Source: CAIVAT01 sp964355945 (lineage in GTDB: Bacteria; Bacteroidota; Bacteroidia; Bacteroidales; FEN-979). From it: a stretch of 64,000 nucleotides of DNA. Where the stretch lies: NCBI GenBank assembly GCA_964355945.1, contig CAYHGE010000005.1, positions 15,119 through 79,118 of the forward strand. The letters run 5' to 3'. A program made the translations under genes and the position numbers. Each line of letters opens with the position of its first letter. Positions within the stretch are counted from its first letter, which is position 1. Below are positions 25,842-34,711 of this stretch, in pieces. The notes below the pieces were generated by a model that saw nothing but the letters and a program-made list of their open reading frames with translations, had not been told where the DNA came from and made no database searches.

Positions 25842-26936
25842 CTACTCCTTCACCACCTTCGCACGGTATGCCCCAACCTTGCCGGTCAGCACCAGGAAAT
25901 AGATACCTCGCGGAAGTTCCTGAATATTCAGTTCAACGGTATTGCCGGTTAAAGTAAATGATGGCGTAATCTTCATGCCGGTAAAAGAAATTAACACAGG
26001 GGTCATTTCACTTGCATCAATGCCTGCCGGCAGTATAACGAGGCAGGATTCCATTGCAGGATTCGGATAAACAGTGAGTTGATGGATGGTGGGGGCTGAT
26101 TCGTCCAAACCCACCGGGTTTCCCCAAATCTGGTAGGCATATTCAGGATGGTCGATAAACGGGTTGCGGTTATGCTGAATTCCATACATGGCGTTGTTCC
26201 GGTTGGTCTCTTTTGTTGAAACCGGGTCGATGCTGCACCAGTGCAGCATCATCTGGAGTGCCCAGGGCTTCAGCTGCGACTTGATGGTCATGTCGGTGGT
26301 GTTCCAGCTCCCATCTTCGGTATAATAGCGTGTTGACATGTAAAAATAGGTGCGGGCAAAATCCCCCTTGTATTCATCCAGTGGTTCAAAAGCTGTTCCG
26401 GAAAAACCCGGCCAGTTGCAGGTTCCAAGTTTGCACCCGTTCTGGGAGGTCCAGCTGGCAGAAGAGACCGTACCATAGGCGTAATTGCTGCGCCTGCCAT
26501 TCACGTATCCGTCGGTCGGGTAGATGTGAAACATGTCGGAGTTCATCGGTGCAACATCGTTGAACCAGCTTTTTGGCCATGAGTGTTCGCGGTTGTAGCA
26601 GTCACCTTCTCCACCATAATTACCGCACTCCTGCCCCATGTTATAGTGATAAATATAAGGAGGTGTTCCTCCGGGAACATCAGAATACATGTCCCAGACA
26701 ACGCTGCCCGGCTTTGCATCGGTGGATGAAAAATAACCGGGAATCGAGCTATAGGATACAACCGTATGTCCCTTGATAATGTTGTGCAAGGCGGTCTGGA
26801 GTGCTACCCCGATTTTTCCGCTGGCAGGATCATAATAGCCCGGAGGAATCTGGGCGAAAACATTGGAAATGAAAAAGATAAATAAAAGTGGCAGTGTGGC
26901 TTGAAGCCATGACCGGTTAACGTACGATTTTCTCAC
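25842..26936 (-). CDS. Secreted endonuclease I with T9SS sorting domain
   Basis: An extracellular nuclease of the endonuclease I family. I place the start at a GTG (26936), giving VRKSYVNRSWLQATLPLLFIFFISNVFAQ as signal peptide; the longer frame to 27038 overlaps the Wzz-like gene and has a poor N-terminus. The -7 box TACCTTTG lies on this strand at 26952-26959. Nuclease landmarks are NREHSWPKSWF, DMFHIYPTDGYVNGRRSNYAYG and ARTYFYMSTRYY, with NRNPFIDHPEYAYQIWG near the end of the domain. The C-terminal 80 residues (LTVYPNPAMESCLVIL ... PRGIYFLVLTGKVGAYRAKVVKE) are a type A Por sorting domain. It probably degrades environmental DNA for nutrients. Confidence 0.9.
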   Translation of the reverse strand: MRKSYVNRSWLQATLPLLFIFFISNVFAQIPPGYYDPASGKIGVALQTALHNIIKGHTVVSYSSIPGYFSSTDAKPGSVVWDMYSDVPGGTPPYIYHYNMGQECGNYGGEGDCYNREHSWPKSWFNDVAPMNSDMFHIYPTDGYVNGRRSNYAYGTVSSASWTSQNGCKLGTCNWPGFSGTAFEPLDEYKGDFARTYFYMSTRYYTEDGSWNTTDMTIKSQLKPWALQMMLHWCSIDPVSTKETNRNNAMYGIQHNRNPFIDHPEYAYQIWGNPVGLDESAPTIHQLTVYPNPAMESCLVILPAGIDASEMTPVLISFTGMKITPSFTLTGNTVELNIQELPRGIYFLVLTGKVGAYRAKVVKE

Positions 26937-26985
26937 GTTGTTCGTTTTTTGCAAAGGTACAAAAAAGAAAAACGCTGTAATCGTT

Positions 26986-27855
26986 TCACCTGAAGGCGAT
27001 CCATGCGATTCTGAGCCCTGCGCCGATGGCCATTCCAATCAGCAGGAAGGGAAGAACCTTCCTGCCCAGTGGAACCTGGTGTCCGACAAACCCGTCCATT
27101 ACTTCGATATTCTGATTGAATTGCAGGGCCCCCCGGAGATCGCGGATGCGCGCAAACAACTCATTCTGACTCTTGTTGAGGTTATTCAGGCTTGTCACGG
27201 CACCTGCATCGGGACTCTTCTGATCATTCAGGAAATAGATTTTCAGCGAGTCCATATAGGCCAGTTGCTTTTGAAGCAACGCGAGTTCTGTGTGGTAGTT
27301 TTGCTCGTTTAATTTCAGCCGTTCTTTGACAAATGGTGGCTCGTTGATATACCCGGCGAGTGCTTTCTGGAGGTCGGGGAGGACCGCAGCGTCGTAAACT
27401 TCCACGATGATATAAAAAGGAACCTTTTGCGTGCTGACATCTTTTATCAGGGGTTCGTTGTGGATATTCCTGCTGTCGATGCAATGAATCTGCCTTGCCT
27501 GCTCTTCCTTGATTCCCAGCACGGAAGCGAGTGTCTGATATTGGCCGTTACCGCGCAACTGTTCCAGTTTATTGAGCATGTCGGCATATATTTTTTTCTC
27601 CAGCTGGGAATAGGAAACAGTCATCTCAGCCTGGATGGTGCGCTTTTGCATCAGGGCGTAAAGACCTCCGAGTGCACCAAAAACAACGGCAAAAACAACC
27701 AGGTAGAGGAGATGTTTTTTCAACAACTGCCTGAAACTTGAAAACATGGCACCGAAAAAACCAATGCCTTCGCCCATCTGGCTGCTAAGGGCTGCCCAGA
27801 CTCTTTTCCCCTCCTCCTTCGAATCCTGGTAATTTTTAATATCCTCCATATTCAA
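26986..27855 (-). CDS. Wzz/chain-length-determinant-like protein
   Basis: A 289-residue inner-membrane protein with one helix near residues 47-67 (LLYLVVFAVVFGALGGLYAL) and another at the C-terminus (VLPFLLIGMAIGAGLRIAWIAF). A coiled-coil-prone periplasmic region lies between them. This two-helix layout matches polysaccharide co-polymerases that set chain length, although the conserved proline-rich motif near the second helix is weak. It diverges from the polysaccharide operon across 120 bp. The 3' end lies 50 bases from the endonuclease start. Confidence 0.72.
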   Translation of the reverse strand: MNMEDIKNYQDSKEEGKRVWAALSSQMGEGIGFFGAMFSSFRQLLKKHLLYLVVFAVVFGALGGLYALMQKRTIQAEMTVSYSQLEKKIYADMLNKLEQLRGNGQYQTLASVLGIKEEQARQIHCIDSRNIHNEPLIKDVSTQKVPFYIIVEVYDAAVLPDLQKALAGYINEPPFVKERLKLNEQNYHTELALLQKQLAYMDSLKIYFLNDQKSPDAGAVTSLNNLNKSQNELFARIRDLRGALQFNQNIEVMDGFVGHQVPLGRKVLPFLLIGMAIGAGLRIAWIAFR

Positions 27856-27975
27856 TCATGTTGGTTTCAATGAATCTGAAATTTGCAGCGAAGATACGGC
27901 ATCCTGATAAAAATGCGTCTTTCTGGCGCCAAGGAGTGAAAAAATTGTAATATTGTGAAGAAGATAGTTAGTATC

Positions 27976-29436
27976 ATGGCAATTTCATCTCAAAATCTGA
28001 AGAACTCGGCGTGGAGTATCGTAAACATCCTGCTCTACCCCACCGCGTTCATGGGGCTCACCCCTGTATTCATAGACCGGATGGGCGAGATGCAGTTCGG
28101 AATCTGGATGCTCGTGAACTCCTATGTTTACATCGCCGTGAATATTATCAGCTTTGGCTTTTCCAACAGCATCACTGCCCATGTGGCTGAAGCGCTTGGG
28201 AAAAAGGATGAGCGGAAACTGTTTGCCTATGTCAATGCTTCTACACGTATTTTGGCCACCATCGCAGTGGTTACAGCACTCCTCGCCGTGATGGCATGGT
28301 TTGTATGGCACGCCATGGAGTTGTCGGGCATCCGGCTGAACCTGTTTAGCGACCAGCTCGACCTCGTTTTGCTGACCGCCACCCTGCTGATCTCCGTGAA
28401 ATTTTATGAACTGCTCTATCAAAGTGTTTTCAAGGGCTTTGAGCGGTTTGACCTGGCGGGGAAATACAACATCATGAACAAATTTCTTGTGTTGGGACTA
28501 CAGCTCATCCTGGTTCTGAAAGACAGGGGTTTGCCGGAGATATTCCTGGGAAACCTCATCATCAATGTCGCCGTGGTGGCATTGCAGGGTGTGGTTATTC
28601 ACCGGATACTTCCGGGCTACCGGTTCATGAAACAGAGAAACCCCCCGGAGAGTAAGGAGCTGTTTATCTTTGGGTTCTGGACCTGGATGCAAACCATTGT
28701 TTCTGTGGCGGCATACCAGGTTGACCGGTTTGTTATTGCCTATGCACTGGGACCGGTTACGGCAGGCTATTATATTCTCGCTTCCACCATTGCCAACCAC
28801 ATGCACATGGCCTTCGGAGCGATGGCCAGCTGGCTCTTCCCAAAGGTCTCCCGCCAAAAGGAGATGTTGCCCGAAACCCTCACCTATTTTCACACCCTGC
28901 GTGGTTTTACCACCGGTGTGGCCTTGTTCTCAATATTTGTGGCCAGCCTGCTTTATAAACCCTTTTTTACCTTGTGGCTGGGGCCGGAGAAATTTGCCAA
29001 GATGGGGACATTTTTTGCCCTGTTCCTGATGTATGAGGCATTTTTGATCCTCTCGATTGTCCCGCAGTTCTACCTGAACGGGATCAAGATGCTGCGGTTT
29101 ATCACCGTGCTGGAATTCATCTATAAATCGGGTATCCTGGTGGGCATGTTTATCGCTTTTTCCCTTATTCCTACAGGTGAAAGCCTGCTGCTTGGGCAGA
29201 TAGTGGCGCTTATCATCCTGATGCCCGTGGAGTATTTCCTGGTGAACAGAAGGATCTTGCATGATCATGCGTTCGGAGAGACATTCATCACCATGCTGCC
29301 CTCTCTTTTCGTGGTTTTGATCATCTATTTTACCAGGATCCCTGTAACGGTCACCCTTTCAATCGCAGCGGTGTTTATCTTTGTACGCTATTACCTGAGC
29401 CCGGCGCGGTTCAATATGAAACTTTTATTGTCATGA
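27976..29436 (+). CDS. Wzx-like polysaccharide flippase
   Basis: A 486-residue protein with 12 or more hydrophobic helices, belonging to the MOP/polysaccharide transporter superfamily. It begins MAISSQNLKNSAWSIVNILLYPTAFM; a GTG at 27955 is an alternative start. It likely flips lipid-linked oligosaccharide across the inner membrane. It opens a run of eight genes overlapping by 4 to 41 bases, so it is the first gene of the polysaccharide transcript. Confidence 0.85.
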   Translation: MAISSQNLKNSAWSIVNILLYPTAFMGLTPVFIDRMGEMQFGIWMLVNSYVYIAVNIISFGFSNSITAHVAEALGKKDERKLFAYVNASTRILATIAVVTALLAVMAWFVWHAMELSGIRLNLFSDQLDLVLLTATLLISVKFYELLYQSVFKGFERFDLAGKYNIMNKFLVLGLQLILVLKDRGLPEIFLGNLIINVAVVALQGVVIHRILPGYRFMKQRNPPESKELFIFGFWTWMQTIVSVAAYQVDRFVIAYALGPVTAGYYILASTIANHMHMAFGAMASWLFPKVSRQKEMLPETLTYFHTLRGFTTGVALFSIFVASLLYKPFFTLWLGPEKFAKMGTFFALFLMYEAFLILSIVPQFYLNGIKMLRFITVLEFIYKSGILVGMFIAFSLIPTGESLLLGQIVALIILMPVEYFLVNRRILHDHAFGETFITMLPSLFVVLIIYFTRIPVTVTLSIAAVFIFVRYYLSPARFNMKLLLS

Positions 29437-30662
29437 AGCACGGACAAGGATATTATCACCTGTTGTTTTATCTGGTCATCTATTTTTTTTGCAATAGTCT
29501 GCTGTTACCCGAAGGGTTGTTGTATACAACGCTGCTCAGCCCGGTCATGCTTTATTTTGTTTACAAGCACCGGGAGATGGCTCCTCATCCGGCCTGGTTC
29601 CTGCTGCTCCTGGTCCCGGTTACGTTTCAATGGATCAATGGGGTAGATGCCCGGACATACCTGATCTCCACCGCGTTAGTCTTCACGGCTGCGCTATTCC
29701 TTATTACGTCGGTTATACTGCTGGTTCATTATAAAACGGATCTTCACGACCTCTTCAAATCAATTTTGATCATCAATGGTTTGCTGACAGGATTGGCCCT
29801 GTTGTTATTACCATTTCCGGAGATAAGAGGCTGGCTGTGGTATACACTGCCGGTTTCAGCCGGCATAGAGACTTTGCCCCGGCTGAAATTGCTTACCTAC
29901 GAGCCTTCCTATTACTCCCTGATCATGTTTCCGGTCTTTCTCTATTTTCTATACCGGGTAATGTTTGAAAAGGAGAAGCATCCCCTGCTGATTGCCATGG
30001 CCTGTATCATTCCGCTGATATTGTCACTCTCCTTTGGTGTGATTGGCGCTGCTTTAATTGCTTTTGCCCTCACCCTGGTTGTCTTCCGGAAACACCTTCC
30101 GGCGATGTATCTCAGGGTTTTTTTTTATGGCGGGGTGTTGATTTTGGTTGCACTTGCCGTGACCCTTATCACGTGGTCGGGAAATCCAATTATCCTGCGG
30201 CTTGAGAACATTGTGCAGGGGAAGGACACCAGCGCCATGGGCCGGCTGGTCTATTCGTTTATGTTTGCAAAGGAGCTGGCCATTCAGCACAGCCTGCTGT
30301 TCGGCATCGGTCCCGGGCAAATCAAGATACTGGCGCACGATCTCATTGTGAACCACTACCAGTACCAGGGTACGATTGCCGAAACCGTCCGTATCCCGAA
30401 CGCCATGGCCGAGATGCTGGCCACTTACGGAGTTTATGGGTTTGTACTCAAATTGTTCCTTGAAATCTGGTTCTTCGTCAGGAGAAGAATCTATGCCAAT
30501 GTTTTTGCGTTCACCCTTTTCATGTTCCTGTTTGTTTACCAGTTTACCGGCAGTTTTATCGTGAATGTGGCGGAAATAGCGTCCTGGGCATTGATTTTCA
30601 GTGTCAGGTTTCCCGGGTTTGAACTTGCCTCCGGGCGGTGGGGAGAGGAGGAACAACAATGA
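29433..30662 (+). CDS. O-antigen polymerase (Wzy)-like membrane protein
   Basis: A 409-residue protein with about ten hydrophobic helices, beginning MKHGQGYYHLLFYLVIYFFCNSLLL and sharing an ATGA overlap with the flippase gene. A large loop in the middle includes WSGNPIILRLENIVQGKDTSAMGRLVYSF. The pattern GIGPGQIKI near the C-terminal half is like that in Wzy/WaaL proteins. Polymerase is the likely role because of its place next to a flippase and glycosyltransferases, but sequence conservation in this class is low. Confidence 0.72.
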   Translation: MKHGQGYYHLLFYLVIYFFCNSLLLPEGLLYTTLLSPVMLYFVYKHREMAPHPAWFLLLLVPVTFQWINGVDARTYLISTALVFTAALFLITSVILLVHYKTDLHDLFKSILIINGLLTGLALLLLPFPEIRGWLWYTLPVSAGIETLPRLKLLTYEPSYYSLIMFPVFLYFLYRVMFEKEKHPLLIAMACIIPLILSLSFGVIGAALIAFALTLVVFRKHLPAMYLRVFFYGGVLILVALAVTLITWSGNPIILRLENIVQGKDTSAMGRLVYSFMFAKELAIQHSLLFGIGPGQIKILAHDLIVNHYQYQGTIAETVRIPNAMAEMLATYGVYGFVLKLFLEIWFFVRRRIYANVFAFTLFMFLFVYQFTGSFIVNVAEIASWALIFSVRFPGFELASGRWGEEEQQ

Positions 30663-31747
30663 GCCTTCGTGTCGTTTTTATTGTAAGGACCACCTTCGAC
30701 ACGGTAAAGGGTGGCGACACCATGCAGGTACTTTGCACTGCCAGGGAACTTCGTAAACTCGGGGTGGAGGTAGTGATAAAGAAGGCCTCGGATCTCATAG
30801 ATTACGGGAAATTCGACCTTATGCACCTTTTCAACAGCATCCGTCCGGCCGATCACCTGGTCCACATTGCCAGGGCGGGAATTCCCTATGTTTTGAGTAC
30901 GGTTTATCTTGATTACTCCGGGTTTGACACCCTTGGCAGGGGAATAACCTCCAGGTCACTTTTTCGTTTCACCGGAAAGCACCATGCGGAGTACCTCAAG
31001 ACTTGTTACCGCATGCTGAAAAAACAGGACAAACTGGTGAGCAATTCATACCTGCTCGGACATCAGCGTGCCGTCAGAAAGGTGATTTCAGGAGCCCGGT
31101 TGCTATTGCCCAATTCAAAATCGGAATACGAAAGGCTGTCGGCAGATTTCAACATCAGCAAGGAGTATCGGGTCATCCCTAACGGCATCGATTCGGAATT
31201 GTTTCAGTTGATTCCCGGCGTGGAACGAAAAGGGAACCAGGTGCTGTGCGTGGGGCAGATCTATGGATTGAAAAATCAGCACCGCCTCATTGAGGCAACC
31301 CGGATGATGCCGGTGAAACTGGTTATCATCGGCAAACCACCTCCGAATCACAGGGCATACTATGAATATTGCAGAAAAACAGCTCATGCCAGGGTTGAAT
31401 TTCATGATTTCATGCCACAGGAAGAGCTGGTACGATACTATGCTCAGTCGAAAGTACATGCTTTGCCCAGCTGGTTTGAGACCACCGGACTGAGTTCGCT
31501 TGAGGCAGGCGCCATGGGGTGTAACCTGGTAGTGGGAACAGGTGGCGATACCCGTTCCTATTTCCGGGACCGGGCCTCCTTTTGCGATGCACAGGATGCC
31601 GGATGTATTGAAAAAGCCCTGGAAACTGAATTGGAGAAGCCGACCACTTTTTCCTTTCGCGACTATATCCTTTCGCACTATACATGGGAACACGCTGCCA
31701 TGGAAACCCTTGCAGCTTATCATAATGTGCTTACCGATGAAAAATAA
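30659..31747 (+). CDS. Glycosyltransferase, GT4-like
   Basis: A 362-residue protein from the ATG at 30659, which overlaps the previous stop (ATGA). N-terminal Rossmann motifs include VVFIVRTTFDTVKGGDTMQVLCTA. The C-terminal GT4 region has YRVIPNGIDSELFQL, VLCVGQIYGLKNQHRLIEA, and TTGLSSLEAGAMGCNLVVG with the E-x7-E type motif. It probably adds a sugar from a nucleotide donor to the lipid-linked repeat unit. The 3' end overlaps the next gene by 11 bases. Confidence 0.87.
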   Translation: MSLRVVFIVRTTFDTVKGGDTMQVLCTARELRKLGVEVVIKKASDLIDYGKFDLMHLFNSIRPADHLVHIARAGIPYVLSTVYLDYSGFDTLGRGITSRSLFRFTGKHHAEYLKTCYRMLKKQDKLVSNSYLLGHQRAVRKVISGARLLLPNSKSEYERLSADFNISKEYRVIPNGIDSELFQLIPGVERKGNQVLCVGQIYGLKNQHRLIEATRMMPVKLVIIGKPPPNHRAYYEYCRKTAHARVEFHDFMPQEELVRYYAQSKVHALPSWFETTGLSSLEAGAMGCNLVVGTGGDTRSYFRDRASFCDAQDAGCIEKALETELEKPTTFSFRDYILSHYTWEHAAMETLAAYHNVLTDEK

Positions 31748-32840
31748 ACTGAAGATCGGCATCATCGGGACACGTGGGATTCCCAACAACTATGGAGGGT
31801 TCGAAGCTTTTGCAGAGCAGGTGTCGCAAAGGCTGGTCACACTCGGTCACGAGGTGACCGTATATTGTTCGCATGACCAGCAATACCGGCAGAAGACCCT
31901 CAACGGAGTGCACCTTGTTTATTGCTATAATCCCGAATCCCGGATAGGAAGTGCCGGGCAGTTTATTTATGACCTGAACTGCAATCTTCACACCCTTAAA
32001 CAGCGATTCGATGTGATTCTTCACCTTGGATATACCAGCGATTCGGTATGGACCAGGATATGGAGCCGGAATGCCAGACACCTGACCAATATGGATGGGA
32101 TGGAGTGGATGCGGTCTAAATACGCCCCGGCAATCCGGTCTTTCCTGAAATGGGCCGAAAAGTGGGCCGCCCGCCGAAGTAACCTGCTGATTGCAGATTC
32201 GATGGGGATTCTTGAACACCTCCAATTGAACTATTCAACACCCGTTTGTTTCATCTCTTATGGAGCCGCTATTCCGGACTCATTTGATGCAGTGGTACCA
32301 GAAAACTTCGGTGTTCAACCTTACCAATACGACCTGCTGATTGCACGGATGGAGCCGGAGAACAACGTCGAAATGGCGGTAGAAGCCAAACTGCGTGAAA
32401 AGCCTGAATTCCCGCTGCTGATCTTTTCGAATGAAACTGCTTATGGCAAGCAACTGCAGTTGCGATATCAGCGCGAACCGATGATCCTGTTCCAGGGCGC
32501 GAATTATCAGGTGGAGGCGATGAATTCGCTTCGCCATTTTTCACGCTGTTATATCCATGGACACTCGGCGGGTGGTACGAATCCTTCCCTGCTGGAAGCG
32601 ATGGCCTGCGGATCTGTGATACTTGCCCACGACAATGTTTTCAACCGCAGTGTGCTCGGGGATAATGGCGGTTATTTCCGGAATGCGGAACAACTGACAG
32701 GCCTACTCAGCCAACCCGTATCCCAGGAATACAAACACAGGATCGGGGAGAACAATTTGCACACAATCCGAACTCACCACAATTGGGATTTTATCACACA
32801 TGAGTATGAAAGCGCTTTCTACCAGGTACTTGAATATTGA
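31737..32840 (+). CDS. DUF1972 glycosyltransferase (rhamnosyltransferase-like)
   Basis: A 367-residue protein starting MKNKLKIGIIGTRGIPNNYGGFEAFAEQV, the signature of the DUF1972 N-terminal domain found in GT4 glycosyltransferases of polysaccharide loci. The second half carries LLIARMEPENNVEMAV and IHGHSAGGTNPSLLEAMACGSVILAHDN, which includes the donor-binding glutamates. An in-frame ATG at 31725 is an alternative start. Relatives include rhamnosyltransferases; the sugar here cannot be inferred. Confidence 0.88.
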   Translation: MKNKLKIGIIGTRGIPNNYGGFEAFAEQVSQRLVTLGHEVTVYCSHDQQYRQKTLNGVHLVYCYNPESRIGSAGQFIYDLNCNLHTLKQRFDVILHLGYTSDSVWTRIWSRNARHLTNMDGMEWMRSKYAPAIRSFLKWAEKWAARRSNLLIADSMGILEHLQLNYSTPVCFISYGAAIPDSFDAVVPENFGVQPYQYDLLIARMEPENNVEMAVEAKLREKPEFPLLIFSNETAYGKQLQLRYQREPMILFQGANYQVEAMNSLRHFSRCYIHGHSAGGTNPSLLEAMACGSVILAHDNVFNRSVLGDNGGYFRNAEQLTGLLSQPVSQEYKHRIGENNLHTIRTHHNWDFITHEYESAFYQVLEY

Positions 32841-34068
32841 ACATACAGAGCAGGCGGCCTGGTTCCTTGTCTGGTTCAGCCTTCCCGTTTCACTGAAGAT
32901 GAACAGTGCCAGCCTCATCCTGGTTTCTGTGGTCATCCTGGTATCATTTGCCGGGAGACCTTTCATACCGCAATATCGGAAATTGTGGTACCTTTCCCTG
33001 CCGGTTGTTTTTTTTCTCTGGCATGCGAAAGAGTTGCTGATCGTGCAACCCATCGGACCTGTATGGAAAGAGACCGAACAGATGCTCTCGTTCCTGGTCA
33101 TTCCGATCCTTTTCCTGCTCAGCAGAACGGATCAGAAAACCTTTACGAAAGTGGCACTTTCCGGGTTAACTTCCGCCCTGGTGATCTGCGGTACGATCAT
33201 GCTGGCGGCTGCGACATCCAGGTTCATTCAATCAGGATCTTTTGGTGAATATACCTATCATGCACTGGCGAAGCCCTTCCACAGCGGTGCCATCTATTTC
33301 AGCTTTTACATTCTGTTTATCCTTTTCAAACTGGATGATCCCGATTGGCTTATCCACCGGCCGGAAGTTAAAGTGGTCCTCGCGTTTTTTCTCATGTCGA
33401 TGTTGCTGCTTTTAGCGTCAAAGATGATGATCGGAATCGGGCTGCCGCTGCTGGGATGGCATTATCGGCGTATGGGAATAGCGCTGTGGAGAACCCAGCG
33501 GAAATGGATGGTTGCCCTCATCCTCCTTGTACTATTTGGCACACTTCCCTTCATGAAAAGGGTACAAAACATATTTCATCCCCAACTCGAAATGGTTGGC
33601 TCGATGAATTTTAAAAATTGCCCTGAACCGAATGGACTCAATCTGCGCCTTATCCTCTGGCGGTTTGGAATGGAGATCATGGAAGAGCAAAATGCCTGGC
33701 TGAGAGGAGTCGGGATGAGCCAATCGAGGCATTTCCTGAACGGGAAGATCCGTCAATATGGCCTCTACACCGGCACCCCGGACGGGAGAGACACCGGCTA
33801 CCTCAATTATAACTACCACGATCAATTTGTTGAAACCCTCGTAAGGGTTGGTATTCCCGGACTTGTAGTTTTAATGCTGATACTTTTTACCTTTGCATTT
33901 CATCCCGGCAACAAGCACTTTGTTCCCCCCCTGTTTATCTGGATCATCCTCGGTTTCTTTTTATCCGAATCGGTCCTTGGAAGGCAGTCCGGTGTTGTTT
34001 TCTTTTGCCTGCTATATGCTGCTGATATGATAGATAAACGCCAGTCAATTACAAATGAAAATCCCTGA
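32800..34068 (+). CDS. O-antigen ligase/polymerase-like membrane protein (second copy type)
   Basis: A 422-residue protein with about ten hydrophobic helices. It has a large loop containing GLNLRLILWRFGMEIMEEQNAWLRGVG and, later, TGYLNYNYHDQFVETLVRVGIPGLVVLM. The arrangement of Arg/Trp before the loop and the NxxHxxF/Y-like NYHDQFVE pattern is typical of O-antigen ligase (WaaL)/Wzy superfamily proteins. It overlaps the DUF1972 gene by 41 bases. With another Wzy-like gene at 29433, one of the two may act as polymerase and the other as ligase. Confidence 0.82.
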   Translation: MSMKALSTRYLNIEHTEQAAWFLVWFSLPVSLKMNSASLILVSVVILVSFAGRPFIPQYRKLWYLSLPVVFFLWHAKELLIVQPIGPVWKETEQMLSFLVIPILFLLSRTDQKTFTKVALSGLTSALVICGTIMLAAATSRFIQSGSFGEYTYHALAKPFHSGAIYFSFYILFILFKLDDPDWLIHRPEVKVVLAFFLMSMLLLLASKMMIGIGLPLLGWHYRRMGIALWRTQRKWMVALILLVLFGTLPFMKRVQNIFHPQLEMVGSMNFKNCPEPNGLNLRLILWRFGMEIMEEQNAWLRGVGMSQSRHFLNGKIRQYGLYTGTPDGRDTGYLNYNYHDQFVETLVRVGIPGLVVLMLILFTFAFHPGNKHFVPPLFIWIILGFFLSESVLGRQSGVVFFCLLYAADMIDKRQSITNENP

Positions 34069-34711
34069 ACCTGGAGAGAAAGGACCTGTGAATCTTTCAA
34101 CGGAGGGCAATTATGCAATAAATACTCCATTGGCACGGTTTGTCAAGCGCCTGATGGACATCATCATGGCCCTGCTGATGATCGTTTTCATTGCGCCCTG
34201 GCTTTTCACACTTGTCATACTGATCATCGTTCTCGATTCCCGCGGAGGTCCGTTCTTCCTTCAGAAGCGCACCGGAAGGAATCGTAAAACGTTTTCCTGC
34301 CTGAAATTCAGGACCATGGTTATTAACAAAGAGAGCCACAGGATACAGGTGCAAGTGAACGACCGGAGGATTACCCGTGTTGGCGGATTTTTAAGAAAAT
34401 ACCACATCGATGAGCTCCCGCAGGTTTTCAATGTCCTGGCCGGGTCGATGAGCATTGTAGGGCCGCGTCCGCACATGTTGCGGCACAATATTCAGTTTGC
34501 TAAAATGTCGGCTAATTACCACTTAAGGCATCTTGTCAAACCGGGTATGACAGGGCTGGCGCAGGTGAGGGGATTTCACGGGATGATCCATGGTGCCGAA
34601 GATTACCATTCGCGGCTGAATTCCGACCTGGAATACATCCGGAGATGGTCGTCGTTTACCGACCTCCGGATTTTCATTCAAACAACCGTCCAAATCCTTT
34701 TTCAGCGATGA
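34055..34711 (+). CDS. Initiating sugar-phosphate transferase (PGT)
   Basis: A 218-residue bacterial sugar transferase with one N-terminal helix (IIMALLMIVFIAPWLFTLVILII). It carries the standard core motifs: FLQKRTGRNRKTFSCLKFRTM, LRKYHIDELPQVFNVLAGSMSIVGPRPH and VKPGMTGLAQVRGF. It transfers a sugar-1-phosphate to undecaprenyl phosphate, starting the repeat unit. This is the short form without the extra membrane domain of WcaJ/WbaP. It overlaps its neighbours on both sides. Confidence 0.93.
   Translation: MKIPEPGEKGPVNLSTEGNYAINTPLARFVKRLMDIIMALLMIVFIAPWLFTLVILIIVLDSRGGPFFLQKRTGRNRKTFSCLKFRTMVINKESHRIQVQVNDRRITRVGGFLRKYHIDELPQVFNVLAGSMSIVGPRPHMLRHNIQFAKMSANYHLRHLVKPGMTGLAQVRGFHGMIHGAEDYHSRLNSDLEYIRRWSSFTDLRIFIQTTVQILFQR

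Noticed and set aside
27955..27975. GTG at 27955 as the flippase start
   Set aside because: Possible, but the ATG at 27976 gives the usual N-terminus and the GTG lies in a region resembling a -7 box.
30054..30659. 201-codon minus-strand open frame inside the Wzy-like gene
   Set aside because: Composition is that of an antisense shadow of a membrane protein gene, and the neighbouring operon structure supports the plus-strand reading.
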